DNA of 64,000 bases, taken from the NCBI RefSeq assembly GCF_017811755.1, contig NZ_JADDJF010000020.1, positions 1-64,000 on the forward strand. The letters run 5' to 3'. The position numbers and the translations under genes are program-made. Positions 8,828-16,582 of this stretch are shown here, in pieces. The number at the start of each line of letters is the position of its first letter. Positions within the stretch are counted from its first letter, which is position 1. Origin of the DNA: Pararhodobacter sp. SW119. Lineage in GTDB: Bacteria > Pseudomonadota > Alphaproteobacteria > Rhodobacterales > Rhodobacteraceae. The notes under the pieces are model-generated. The model did not search any database. It was not told where the DNA came from and was given only the letters and a program-made list of their open reading frames with translations.

Positions 8828-9040
8828 GCCGCGCGCCCCATCTCGCCGTCGGGCATCTTGCGCACGAGCCCTGTGAGCCCATCGACGCGCAGCCGCACGT
8901 TCAGCCGGTCTGCGCCGATGTCGACCCGTTCGACCAGCAGCGCCACGATGCGCGCCTGCTCCGCCGGAAAGAGTTCGTCCCACAGTTGGTCGAACTGCAG
9001 GAGGACGGCGCGGGCGTCCGCCTCGGCGATCTCGACAGCA
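8824..9040 (-). pseudogene. Serine recombinase, 3'-terminal remnant
   Basis: This stretch translates to about 70 residues matching the C-terminus of the recombinase at 10052-11377: EADARAVLLQFDQLWDELFP, then EQARIVALLVERVDIG and RLRVDGLTGLVRKMPDGEMGRAA. Homology stops at about 9040 and the sequence upstream is unrelated. Catalytic domain and start are gone. The differences from the complete copy are numerous, so this is a relic of a separate, related element rather than a fresh duplication. Confidence 0.85.
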
Positions 9041-9254
9041 CCCTCGCACTACACCTTCTATGTGCTCGTTCGACTAAGGAAAGTCGGCGTAGAGCTGGGT
9101 CTAGTAGCCAAGGCTAAATCGCCACCGCCAGTGCCGTGTCAGCGCCAAGTGTAGCCAACAGCCGTTGCGTGTTGTACCTCCGACAAAGGTGGTGACGGGC
9201 GTCGGTCATCTCGCGCCGTCATTTTGCAAGGTGTGATCTGTTGTGGAGTGCTAG

Positions 9255-9650
9255 GTGAGACACCAGATGACCGGCAATGCCGGCATATTTCATGTTGCAT
9301 GGGAACTCTCCCGTCGTGGATGGAATGTCATGCCGACCGTACGCAACGCTCGGGGCGCTGATTTGTATGCTGCTCCGGTCGATGGCGAAAATTCGGTGAT
9401 CGCGATCCAATCCAAGGCACTGTCTAGGCGGGCGGCAGTGCCATTGGGTACCAATCTGGAACGATTGAGGTCTCGATGGTGGATCATCACGCTCGGGGTG
9501 AACAGCGACAATCCGGTATGCTATATTCTCACGTTGGACGAAGTGAGGGAACTGGCTTCGAGAGACAAGGGCCCGAACCAAGCTTACTGGCTTGAGGCGA
9601 AGAACTACGATAGGCCAGAATTTCGTGAGGCTTGGCATCGCCTCGTGTAG
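9255..9650 (+). CDS. PD-(D/E)xK nuclease-like protein, orphan
   Basis: 131 residues from a GTG at 9255, which has GGAG six bases upstream; an ATG at 9267 is an alternative. The N-terminal block GNAGIFHVAWELSRRGW followed by RGADLYA (Asp36) and IAIQSKALS (Gln52-x-Lys54) has the helix-Asp-(E/Q)xK order of small PD-(D/E)xK proteins that resemble Holliday-junction or restriction-type nucleases. The substitution of Gln in the (E/Q)xK motif is seen in real members. The C-terminus is rich in Trp and Arg. It stands alone on the plus strand between two minus-strand recombinase modules, so it is probably cargo, possibly defence-related. No partner gene is visible. Confidence 0.6.
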   Translation: MRHQMTGNAGIFHVAWELSRRGWNVMPTVRNARGADLYAAPVDGENSVIAIQSKALSRRAAVPLGTNLERLRSRWWIITLGVNSDNPVCYILTLDEVRELASRDKGPNQAYWLEAKNYDRPEFREAWHRLV

Positions 9651-9665
9651 TGCATGGCAGGCCAG

Positions 9666-10055
9666 CTATTCGTGTGAAAAGTCAGCCTGCTGCTTCCGCC
9701 AGTATTCGGCAAACGGCTCCCGCAGCCTCGCGAGCGTCACCTGTGGCCCCTGCTTCCCGTCCAGGATCGCCTCGACGATGTCCGGCGCCAGCAGCGTGAG
9801 GCGCAGGACGCGGGTGACGTAGGAAACCGCGATCCCCTCGTGCTGCGCCAGTTCGGCGATGGTGGTGAACTCGCCCGAATCCAGCATCCGCTTCCAGCGG
9901 AACGCGCGCGCGAGCGCCTTGACCAGCGCATTTTCCAGCTGCCGAGGCGCCGCGGCGCCCTCCGGCAGCCGCATTTCCTTCCGCCCGCCACGCTTCACGA
10001 TCCGGAACGTGACGCGGAGCGTCACCGTCTCAGGGATCGGCGTCCCGCGGCTCAT
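9666..10055 (-). CDS. Small HTH-like recombinase-associated protein, copy 2
   Basis: 129 residues beginning MSRGTPIPETVTL, related throughout to copy 1 at 8432-8827; RAFRWKRMLDSGEFTTIAEL and VTRVLRLTLLAPDIVEAILDG are nearly identical between the two. The predicted HTH is AELAQHEGIAVSYVTRVL. Its ATG overlaps the recombinase stop (ATGA), making it the last gene of a coupled four-gene cassette. A role as recombinase accessory factor is inference from this constant linkage. Confidence 0.8.
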   Translation of the reverse strand: MSRGTPIPETVTLRVTFRIVKRGGRKEMRLPEGAAAPRQLENALVKALARAFRWKRMLDSGEFTTIAELAQHEGIAVSYVTRVLRLTLLAPDIVEAILDGKQGPQVTLARLREPFAEYWRKQQADFSHE

Positions 10056-11377
10056 GCCGCCCGCCCCATCTCGCCGTCTGTCATCTCGCGTATGAGCCCG
10101 CTGAGCCCGTCGACACGGAGCCGGACATTCAGGCCCTCGGTGCCGATGTCGACCCGTTCGACCAGCAGCGCCACAATGCGCGCCTGCTCGGCGGGGAACA
10201 ACTCCTCCCACAGCGGATCGAGTTGCTGCAGGGCCGCGCGGGCGTCGGCTTCGGTGATGCCGTCGGCGTGGGTGCGCGCCGCCTTCGAGGTCCCCGCAAC
10301 GATCTCCGGCTGGCGGAACACGGCGCGCAGCTGGTCGATGACCGCAGCCTCGATCTCACCCGCGGGAACGCGCCCGACCGGGCAAGACCCGGCGCCGTGC
10401 TTCAGCACCGTCTGGCTGACATAGTAGCGGTAGAGCCTGCCGCCCTTGCGCGTATGCGTGGGAGAGAAAGCCGCGCCGTCGGGTCCGAAGAGCAGCCCCT
10501 TCAGCAGCGCGGGCGTGTCGGCGCGAGTGCGCGCGGCGCGCTTGCGCGGGCTGATCTGCAGGATCGTGTGGACCTTCGCCCATGTCGCGGCGTCGATGAT
10601 CGCCTCGTGCTCGCCGGGATAGTTCTCGCCCTTGTGCACGGCCTCGCCGATATAGACCCGGTTATGCAGGATTCGGTAGAGATACTGCTTGTCGACCGGC
10701 TTGCCACGCTTCTTGGTGATACCACGTGCGGTAACCTCGCGCAGCAGCACCGTACCCGACCCGATCTCGACGAAGCGGGTGAAGATCCAGCGCACCTGCT
10801 CGGCCTCTGCCTCGTTCACCACCAGCTTGCGGTCCTTCACGTCGTAGCCCAGCGGCGGGTTACCCCCCATCCACATGCCCTTCATGCGGCTCGCGCGGAT
10901 CTTGTCGCGGATGCGCTCGGCGGTCACCTCGCGCTCGAACTGGGCGAACGAGAGCAGGATGTTGAGCGTCAGCCGCCCCATCGAGGTCGTGGTGTTGAAC
11001 GACTGCGTGACCGAGACGAAGGTGACGCCGTTGCGGTCGAAGACCTCGACCAGCTTCGAGAAATCCATCAGCGAGCGCGACAGCCGGTCGATCTTGTAGA
11101 CCACGACCACGTCGATCAGCCCGTCCTCGATATCGGCGAGCAGGCGCTTCAGCGCGGGGCGCTCCAGTGTGCCGCCCGAGATGCCGCCGTCGTCGTACTG
11201 ATCGCGGATCAGCACCCAGCCCTCGGACCGTTGGCTGGCGATGTAGGCCTCGCAGGCCTCGCGCTGGGCATGCAGCGAGTTGAACTCCTGCTCGAGTCCC
11301 TCCTCGGAAGATTTCCGAGTGTAGACGGCACACCGCAACTTGCGGACGAACTTTGATTTTTCGGGCGGCTTCGTCAT
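10052..11377 (-). CDS. Large serine recombinase (resolvase/invertase N-terminus plus recombinase domain)
   Basis: 441 residues from the ATG at 11377, which overlaps the DUF2924 stop. The catalytic motif is YTRKSSEEGLEQEFNSLHAQ, with the nucleophile serine in RKSSEEG. Other resolvase-domain blocks are DDGGISGGTLERPALKRLL, VVYKIDRLSRSLMDF and SFNTTTSMGRLTLNILLSFAQFERE. A recombinase domain follows (PPLGYDV...GSGTVLLREVTARGI). The zinc-ribbon region (GPDGAAFSPTHTRKGG...GAGSCPVGRVPA) keeps only one of the usual cysteines, so metal binding is doubtful. This family integrates and excises genomic elements at specific att sites. It is the only intact integrase-type enzyme in the window and the obvious candidate to mobilise the neighbouring DNA. 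Confidence 0.93.
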   Translation of the reverse strand: MTKPPEKSKFVRKLRCAVYTRKSSEEGLEQEFNSLHAQREACEAYIASQRSEGWVLIRDQYDDGGISGGTLERPALKRLLADIEDGLIDVVVVYKIDRLSRSLMDFSKLVEVFDRNGVTFVSVTQSFNTTTSMGRLTLNILLSFAQFEREVTAERIRDKIRASRMKGMWMGGNPPLGYDVKDRKLVVNEAEAEQVRWIFTRFVEIGSGTVLLREVTARGITKKRGKPVDKQYLYRILHNRVYIGEAVHKGENYPGEHEAIIDAATWAKVHTILQISPRKRAARTRADTPALLKGLLFGPDGAAFSPTHTRKGGRLYRYYVSQTVLKHGAGSCPVGRVPAGEIEAAVIDQLRAVFRQPEIVAGTSKAARTHADGITEADARAALQQLDPLWEELFPAEQARIVALLVERVDIGTEGLNVRLRVDGLSGLIREMTDGEMGRAA

Positions 11378-11829
11378 GTCCGCCCCCTGTGGTTCTTGAG
11401 CCCGAAGAATACCCAGCCGTTCCAGCGCGTGCCGGTGATCGCGCGCGCGATGGCGGACAGCGACTTGTACGGCCGCCCCTGCCATTCGAACCCCTCGGCG
11501 GTGACGGTGACGACCTGCTCGACCCCCTGCCACTCGCGCACGAGCCGCGTGCCGATGATGGGGCGGTCGCGGTCGGCGCGAATGCTGCGCTTTCTCCTAT
11601 CGCCGCCGTCCAGTTCCTCACCCAGCCGCTCCAGCCGCCGGATGGTCTCAAGCTTCAGCCCGCCATAGGCCAGCTCCTGGATGCGATACGCCAACCGGCT
11701 CTCCAGGTAGTGCCGGTTGAACGGCGGCGGTTCGCTGTCGAACAGCTCGCGCCATTTCTGCTTCAGTTCCAGCGTAGGGGTGGTCTTCAGCGCCGCCAGG
11801 CGCGCGGGGATGGGATCGTGCGTCGTCAT
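11374..11829 (-). CDS. DUF2924 protein, recombinase-cassette partner
   Basis: 151 residues from MTTHDPIPARL. Typical DUF2924 blocks are LELKQKWRELFDSEPPPFNRHYLESRLAYRIQELAYGG, GTRLVREWQG, and VEVTVTAEGFEWQGRPYKSLSAIARAITGTRWNGWVFFGL (here with small differences). The family is nearly always found upstream of this kind of serine recombinase in alphaproteobacteria, but its biochemical role is not known. The start overlaps the stop of the 64-aa gene before it and its stop overlaps the recombinase start, each by ATGA. Confidence 0.88.
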   Translation of the reverse strand: MTTHDPIPARLAALKTTPTLELKQKWRELFDSEPPPFNRHYLESRLAYRIQELAYGGLKLETIRRLERLGEELDGGDRRKRSIRADRDRPIIGTRLVREWQGVEQVVTVTAEGFEWQGRPYKSLSAIARAITGTRWNGWVFFGLKNHRGRT

Positions 11830-12020
11830 GGGATTCTCCGGTGAGTCGGAGTTGCATGACGGCATTGGTCGGGCGGATAGTGTAGGCGAATTTCTCTCAT
11901 ATCACCCGATGCTTCGCCGTGCTCGCGCTGGCGCAAGCGACACAACCCAGCCGCGAGCAGGCGGCAGAGTTGGTCGCGGCGCTCCGCCGGCGTCATGTGG
12001 TCAGGGTGCAGTGGATTCAT
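11826..12020 (-). CDS. Small protein heading the recombinase cassette
   Basis: 64 residues beginning MNPLHPDHMTPAERRDQLC, with a predicted amphipathic helix LLAAGLCRLRQRE. The ATG at 12020 is preceded by GGAGGA at a good distance, so I prefer it to the in-frame ATG at 12080. The stop overlaps the DUF2924 start (ATGA). Function is unknown; position and coupling make it the first gene of the recombinase operon. Confidence 0.65.
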   Translation of the reverse strand: MNPLHPDHMTPAERRDQLCRLLAAGLCRLRQREHGEASGDMREIRLHYPPDQCRHATPTHRRIP

Positions 12021-12218
12021 GGCGGCATCCTCCGTCCCGTCAAAATGCCGCACGGGATCTCCAGGTGACAGCGGATTCAATGGCTTGTCGCGTGATTGCG
12101 TAGCCTTGCGGGGCGGTGAGAAGCAAACCGTGATCGGTGCAAGATTGCCAGTTGCGGCGCGCCGGAGTTCTTCCTATTCCAGCGCCGAATCTCAACCTGT
12201 GGCTGTGCGAGTTTCCAC

Positions 12219-12956
12219 ATGGCTCTTGCCAACAAGCTGTACTTCACGATCGAGGAGATGTCGGATAACTGGCAGTTGCCGAAGCGCGATCTCGCCTATC
12301 TCGCCGAGAACGGCCTGCTTCGGGTGTCGGTTCGGGTGTTCAACGCCTCGATCAAGCGGGGCTGCCAAGGGGAATCCGAGACCGGGGCGCGCATTCGTAC
12401 CCCGCGCGACCGGCACATCTTCAGCGGGCTCATGGATCTCACCGAATGCGACGCCTACCGGGTATTCCGCGATGGTGCGGCAACGGTGACGGAGTTCCAC
12501 GCACAGGATTGCGGTTATGCCGTCCTGATCGATCCGACACCCTGCATCGTGGTCCGGTTCGAGGATCTGCTGGTGCGCGTCGAGGAGCGGCAGCGGGTCG
12601 AGCGGAGGCAGGATCTCGCCCGGCGGACCGGCCAGGCGGCGCCGGAGCTGCAGCAGTTCGACGATTATCGGCAGGTGCGGTTCGGCTCCATCGCCTTCAG
12701 CTTCGGCCAGGTCCAGGCGCGGGTGGTGCGCCAGCTTCACCGCGCGCATGCCGCCGGCAAGCCCTGGTGTGCCGGAAAGGTCCTTCTCGCCGACGCGGGC
12801 GCGCATTGCCACCGGATGTCGGACCTCTTCAAGTCGCAGAAGGACTGGCGGGTGCTGATCGATTCCGACCGGCGCGGCAACTATCGCCTCACGCTGCGCG
12901 ACACAGCGCCGAAACCGGCGCGCGCCCCCCGGAAAAAACCCGAGCAGGTCAGCTAG
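12219..12956 (+). CDS. Conserved element protein of unknown function, divergent to the recombinase cassette
   Basis: 245 residues. The N-terminus (LYFTIEEMSDNWQLPKRDLAYLAENGLL) looks like a MerR/excisionase-type winged-helix start, but no catalytic motif is recognisable. A basic proline-rich tail (KPARAPRKKPEQ) closes it. It is transcribed away from the recombinase operon across a gap of about 200 bp that probably holds both promoters. It could be a regulator of the element; that is inference from its position and putative HTH. Confidence 0.6.
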   Translation: MALANKLYFTIEEMSDNWQLPKRDLAYLAENGLLRVSVRVFNASIKRGCQGESETGARIRTPRDRHIFSGLMDLTECDAYRVFRDGAATVTEFHAQDCGYAVLIDPTPCIVVRFEDLLVRVEERQRVERRQDLARRTGQAAPELQQFDDYRQVRFGSIAFSFGQVQARVVRQLHRAHAAGKPWCAGKVLLADAGAHCHRMSDLFKSQKDWRVLIDSDRRGNYRLTLRDTAPKPARAPRKKPEQVS

Positions 12957-13126
12957 TTGCAGCGCGGCGGGGGGCGCGCGATCCCACACCATCCCCCGCT
13001 GGCTCCCCCACCCGATCCCCCGCCGGGCGGGTTTCCATCCCCCTCCGATCCCCTTCCGATCCCCACGACAGCCCCCACCGGAACATGCTTTTCGGGATGC
13101 AACGCAGCCGCATCCCGGAGGTCAGC

Positions 13127-13387
13127 ATGGCGGTCCCGCATCTCGATCAGTTCGAACTGGCGAAGCGATGGAAGATTTCCCACCGCACGCTCGAGCGCTG
13201 GCGGTCGGCCGGCAGCGGTCCGGCCTATCTGAAGCTCGGCGGTCGGGTGCTCTATCGCCTCGTGGATGTGGACGCGTTCGAACTCGCGCAGAGGCGGCTG
13301 CAGGCGCGCGCTCTGCCCGGGCCCGCGGCGGCGCAGGTGCGCCGGCTGACCGCGACGCCGCCCGCGGAGCGCCGGGCATGCCGATGA
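13127..13387 (+). CDS. Helix-turn-helix excisionase/MerR-like DNA-binding protein
   Basis: 86 residues. LDQFELAKRWKISHRTLERWRSAGSGPAYLKLGGRVLYRLVDVDAFE is the standard excisionase-type winged HTH in which the recognition helix is followed by a Y..VD...FE turn. GGAG lies upstream of the ATG at 13127. The upstream gap (12957-13126) is C-rich with several GATCCCC copies that could be binding sites. It may regulate the replication module downstream or act as an excision factor for the recombinase. Confidence 0.8.
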   Translation: MAVPHLDQFELAKRWKISHRTLERWRSAGSGPAYLKLGGRVLYRLVDVDAFELAQRRLQARALPGPAAAQVRRLTATPPAERRACR

Positions 13388-13731
13388 GTCGAGGCACGTC
13401 GAGCATGGCGCGCGCCGCCTCTCCTCTTGGCGCCATCGAATTCTGCGCTTGGGTGGCGCAGGCCGCGCCCGGCGACCGGCTCGAGTATCACCGCGGCTTT
13501 CTCGGGATCGACTCGACGGCCGCGATTTCGATGCTCCCCGAACCCGACCGCCGCCGCGTGGCCGCACTGGCCAGCGCCGCGCTTCACGCCTTCGATGCCG
13601 ATCTGGTCCACCTCGTTCAGCTGCGGCTGGGTCCGGATCGCTTCGCCTATCTCGCCGTCGCCCGCCCGAAACCCAAGGCCGCCGCCGCCTCGCTCTCCGC
13701 GTGTCTGTTGGCCGAGCGAGAGGCCGCCTGA
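13378..13731 (+). CDS. Hypothetical element protein
   Basis: 117 residues from the ATG at 13378, chosen because GGAG lies eight bases upstream; the ATG at 13384 would give the ATGA overlap common here. The protein has an acidic, alanine-rich helical composition (IEFCAWVAQAAPGDRLEYHRG) and a C-terminal LSACLLAEREAA. I recognise no domain. It overlaps the HTH gene and abuts the next gene, so it is in the same operon. Confidence 0.6.
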   Translation: MPMSRGTSSMARAASPLGAIEFCAWVAQAAPGDRLEYHRGFLGIDSTAAISMLPEPDRRRVAALASAALHAFDADLVHLVQLRLGPDRFAYLAVARPKPKAAAASLSACLLAEREAA

Positions 13732-13775
13732 TGCCGGCGGTCCAGTCCCATCCTGCCAATCATGGAGATCCCTGC

Positions 13776-14261
13776 ATGCCATTCCCACAGAACACCCCCA
13801 GCGTCGACGACCTGGTCAACCTGCCCGCGGGCGAGATTGCTCAGCTGCCGGTCGATCTTTTGGCTGCCATGCAGCGCGAGATCGATGCGGCGGCGCGGCA
13901 GATGAAGGCGGTCACCGCGCGCTTCAACGCCGCGCTCGAGATCCGCTACGCCACCCGCGCCGCAGAGGCCCGCCGCGCCTGCGGCAGGGATACCGGCACG
14001 GTGCGCATTGTCGATGGCGATTTCACCGTGGTCGCCGATCTGCCGAAGCGGGTCGATTGGGATCAGGACCGGCTCGCCGAAATGGTCGAGTACATCCGGA
14101 CGGCCGGGGGCGATCCGACGCAGTATGTCGACATCGCCTTCAAGGTGCCGGAGCGCAAGTATGCCGCCTGGCCCGATGTGATCCGCATGGATTTCGAGCC
14201 CGCGCGCACGGTCGGCCACGGCAAACCCAGTTTCCATCTCGAACCCACCGAGACCTCCTGA
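13776..14261 (+). CDS. Hypothetical element protein
   Basis: 161 residues beginning MPFPQNTPSVDDL. The ATG at 13776 has GGAG at a good distance; an ATG at 13731 overlapping the previous stop is in frame. A coiled-coil-like stretch (LLAAMQREIDAAARQMKAVTARFNAALEIRYATRAAEARR) is followed by a compact C-terminal part with VADLPKRVDWDQDRLAEMVEYIRTAG. No known domain is recognised. It lies directly upstream of the Sak4-like ATPase, so it may belong to the recombination/replication set. Confidence 0.65.
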   Translation: MPFPQNTPSVDDLVNLPAGEIAQLPVDLLAAMQREIDAAARQMKAVTARFNAALEIRYATRAAEARRACGRDTGTVRIVDGDFTVVADLPKRVDWDQDRLAEMVEYIRTAGGDPTQYVDIAFKVPERKYAAWPDVIRMDFEPARTVGHGKPSFHLEPTETS

Positions 14262-14263
14262 AT

Positions 14264-14336
14264 ACAGCGGCGGGGACGCCCTGATCGCAAGGCTGGGCAG
14301 GCTCCCCTTCGGCGCCCGGTCACCCCCCGCCGCTGT
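14264..14336 (+). repeat. 12-bp perfect inverted repeat in the gap before the Sak4-like gene
   Basis: ACAGCGGCGGGG (14264-14275) and CCCCGCCGCTGT (14325-14336) enclose 49 nt. The pair fills most of the 103-bp gap between coding regions and would fold as a long stem in RNA. It could act as an attenuator or regulatory leader; there is no T-tract. Confidence 0.5.
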
Positions 14337-14364
14337 TGAACCCAACCTCATCGAGGAGAGCGCC

Positions 14365-15225
14365 ATGACATTGCGCATCATCACCGCTGACGAACGATTG
14401 TCGGCCGCAGAGAACAAGACATCGCTTGCGATCTTCGGCCCGCCCGGCGTCGGCAAGACCACCCTGATCAAGACGCTGCCCGAGGACCGGGCCGTGTGCT
14501 TCGATCTCGAAGCCGGCATGAAATCCGTCCAGGACTGGCGCGGCCCCAGCATCCCGATCCGCAGTTTCCCGGATTTCCGCGATCTGGTGATCCTGATCGG
14601 CGGGCCGGATCCGGCCCAGCATCCCGAAAGCTACTATGGCGCCCGCTACCACGCCCATGTGCAGGCGCAATACGCTGAAAGCGGGCTCGAAGGTTTCCTC
14701 AAGGACCGCTCGATCATCTTCGTCGACTCGATCACCGACCTGACGCGCCAGGCCATGGCCTACGCCAGGCAGCAGGCGGAGGCGTTCTCCGAGCGTACGG
14801 GCAAGCCGGATGTGCGCGGCGCCTACGGATTGCTCGGCCGAGAAGTCATTCAGGCGCTGAAACACCTCCAGCATGCCCGCGGCAAGACCGTGATCTTCGT
14901 GGGCGTGCTGGAAAAGGTGACAGACGAGTTCGGCATATCGGCCTGGCTTCCACAGATGGAAGGCACGAAGGCGGGCCGCGAACTGCCCGGCATCGTCGAT
15001 CAGGTCATCTCGATGCAGCTCTTCGGCCAGGATGCGAAGGGCGCCTGGACGCTCGACGAGAAATCGACCGAACGCCGCCTCGTCTGCAGGGCCGGAAACC
15101 CCTGGGGACTGCCGGCCAAGGATCGCTCCGGTCGCCTTGAGGTGACCGAGCCGCCCGATCTGGCTGCACTGCTGGCCAAGATCGACGGGCGCAGCGCGCC
15201 CTCCACCGCCACCACGACCACGTGA
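14365..15225 (+). CDS. Phage-type RecA-fold ATPase (Sak4-like recombination mediator)
   Basis: 286 residues. The Walker A is IFGPPGVGKTTL near residue 25 and the Walker B is SIIFVDSITDL. The rest of the RecA-like core includes GAYGLLGREVIQALKHLQHARGKTVIFVG. This matches the phage AAA/RecA-fold ATP-binding proteins of the Sak4 group, which anneal or pair single strands together with a phage SSB. The next gene is a plausible SSB partner 20 bp downstream. The C-terminus is low complexity (TATTTT). Sak4 is the best guess among phage nucleotide-binding proteins. Confidence 0.75.
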   Translation: MTLRIITADERLSAAENKTSLAIFGPPGVGKTTLIKTLPEDRAVCFDLEAGMKSVQDWRGPSIPIRSFPDFRDLVILIGGPDPAQHPESYYGARYHAHVQAQYAESGLEGFLKDRSIIFVDSITDLTRQAMAYARQQAEAFSERTGKPDVRGAYGLLGREVIQALKHLQHARGKTVIFVGVLEKVTDEFGISAWLPQMEGTKAGRELPGIVDQVISMQLFGQDAKGAWTLDEKSTERRLVCRAGNPWGLPAKDRSGRLEVTEPPDLAALLAKIDGRSAPSTATTTT

Positions 15226-15245
15226 TCCCGGAAAGGACCTGACCG

Positions 15246-15959
15246 ATGAGTTACGATCTGAACGACGCGGCCCCGCAGATGGCCCCGATGGGGGAGCTGA
15301 TCCCCGACGGCACCTTCGCCAAGGTGATGATGAAGCTGCGTCCGGGCGGCACGAACGGCGCAACGCCGATGGATGCGGGCCTTCTGAAGGTCTCGCCGCA
15401 CAGCGATGCAAAGATGCTCGATTGCGAATTCACCGTGATCGACGGACCCTTTGCGCGGCGCAAGTTCTGGCAGAACTTCACCGTGGCGGGCGGCAAGCTC
15501 GACGAGAAGGGCCAGTCCAAGGGCTGGAACATCTCGAAAAGCACCTTCCGGGCGATGGTGGACAGCGCGCTTGGCCTCGATCCGAACGATGTCAGCCAGG
15601 CCGCCCGGGAAAAGCGGGTGATCGGGGGCCTGAAGCAGCTCGACGGGATCACTTTTGCCGCGCGTATCATGGTGGAGAGCTCGGAGAACCCGAATTACCG
15701 CGACAGCAACAAGATCGCGAATGTCGTGCTGCCCATTGAGCCCGCCCATGCCGCGATCATGCGCGGCGAACAGATCGCGCCGGAGCCGGTCAATGCCCCG
15801 CCGCGCAAGGCGCCCGCGCAGACGCCGGCGGCCTGGAGTGCACCGGCGCACAGCGGTTGGGCCAGCACGCCCCAGGCCCCGGCGACACCTGCGCAACCCG
15901 GCGCGCCCTCCGCGGCCCCTGCCACACCCGGTGGCGCACCGGCCTGGCTGAACAGCTGA
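15246..15959 (+). CDS. Phage SSB-like / DUF-type partner of the Sak4-like ATPase
   Basis: 237 residues. The N-terminal domain (1-165) has the beta-rich pattern of phage single-strand-binding proteins (KMLDCEFTVIDGPFARRKFWQNFTVAGG, FAARIMVESSENPNYRDSNKIANVVLP). It is followed by a long Pro/Ala-rich disordered linker and a terminal PAWLNS tip, an organisation like an SSB with a protein-docking tail. GAAAGGACC precedes the ATG. Single-strand DNA binding is inferred from this layout and from the Sak4-like neighbour, not from a strict motif. Confidence 0.6.
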   Translation: MSYDLNDAAPQMAPMGELIPDGTFAKVMMKLRPGGTNGATPMDAGLLKVSPHSDAKMLDCEFTVIDGPFARRKFWQNFTVAGGKLDEKGQSKGWNISKSTFRAMVDSALGLDPNDVSQAAREKRVIGGLKQLDGITFAARIMVESSENPNYRDSNKIANVVLPIEPAHAAIMRGEQIAPEPVNAPPRKAPAQTPAAWSAPAHSGWASTPQAPATPAQPGAPSAAPATPGGAPAWLNS

Positions 15960-15963
15960 GCCC

Positions 15964-16191
15964 ATGACGCCGGATGAATGGCAGGCGCATGTCACACGCG
16001 CGGCAGCACAGGAGATCGGAACATGGCTCGAGGCCCGCGGGCGACTGGATCGGCCCATCGCAAGTCTCGGGCTGTCCGATCTCGAGGCCATGGCCTCGGT
16101 GGCCATCAGCCGCTTCGTCGTTCTCGCGTCGCACAAGATCCGGGAGGCGCCGGGGCAGCACGCGGATCTCGAAGACCTGCTCATGGGCTGA
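15964..16191 (+). CDS. Small hypothetical element protein
   Basis: 75 residues, mostly helical (TPDEWQAHVTRAAAQEIGTWLEARGRL). It starts 4 bp after the SSB-like stop and its last codons overlap the start region of the DUF6511 gene. No function is recognised. Confidence 0.6.
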   Translation: MTPDEWQAHVTRAAAQEIGTWLEARGRLDRPIASLGLSDLEAMASVAISRFVVLASHKIREAPGQHADLEDLLMG

Positions 16192-16571
16192 GCCCGGAGC
16201 CCGGCGTCTGCGCCATCTGCGCGCGCGAAGCCTGCGGGTTCGGGTTTTGCCTGCACCTGAAGCGGCAGCACTTCCCCTCCTACACATTCTGTTCGCGCCG
16301 GTGCCAGGACATCGGCGCGGACCTCGCCCGGAGGAACCACGGAATGATCGACAAGACTGCCCGAGAGGCGCAGGCCATCCGCGACGCGCGCAAGAATTTT
16401 GCCGAAGCGCTGACCGAACTCGGCCTGATGGCGCCATTCTTCGACCGGTCAGCCGTCGAGATCGATCGGCTCATCGAGGCCGCGGTGACCGGCTACATCG
16501 ACAGCATGCAAGGCCAGGCCGCGCGCAAGGAGCGCGAAGGTGCGGTCCTCAACGACCCTCTGCCGTTCTAG
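16188..16571 (+). CDS. DUF6511 zinc-finger protein
   Basis: About 127 residues. The treble-clef-like motif CAICAREACGFGFCLHLKRQ...YTFCSRRCQDI and the C-terminal block VTGYIDSMQGQAARKEREG match DUF6511 proteins of alphaproteobacterial phage-like elements. There is no ATG, GTG or TTG at a sensible place. The frame reads through CTG at 16188, which overlaps the previous stop (CTGA), and I place the start there provisionally. The downstream end is firm. Role unknown; four cysteines suggest zinc binding. Confidence 0.7.
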   Translation: MSPEPGVCAICAREACGFGFCLHLKRQHFPSYTFCSRRCQDIGADLARRNHGMIDKTAREAQAIRDARKNFAEALTELGLMAPFFDRSAVEIDRLIEAAVTGYIDSMQGQAARKEREGAVLNDPLPF

Positions 16572-16582
16572 AGGAAGGCGAC

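Noticed and set aside
10052-11377. Recombinase as part of an invertible-promoter or phase-variation switch
   Set aside because: I found no inverted repeats flanking a promoter near the gene; the cassette structure fits an integration module better.
12957-13126. GATCCCC copies as a third repeat array
   Set aside because: Only a few loose copies in a C-rich segment; not distinct enough from composition to call an array.
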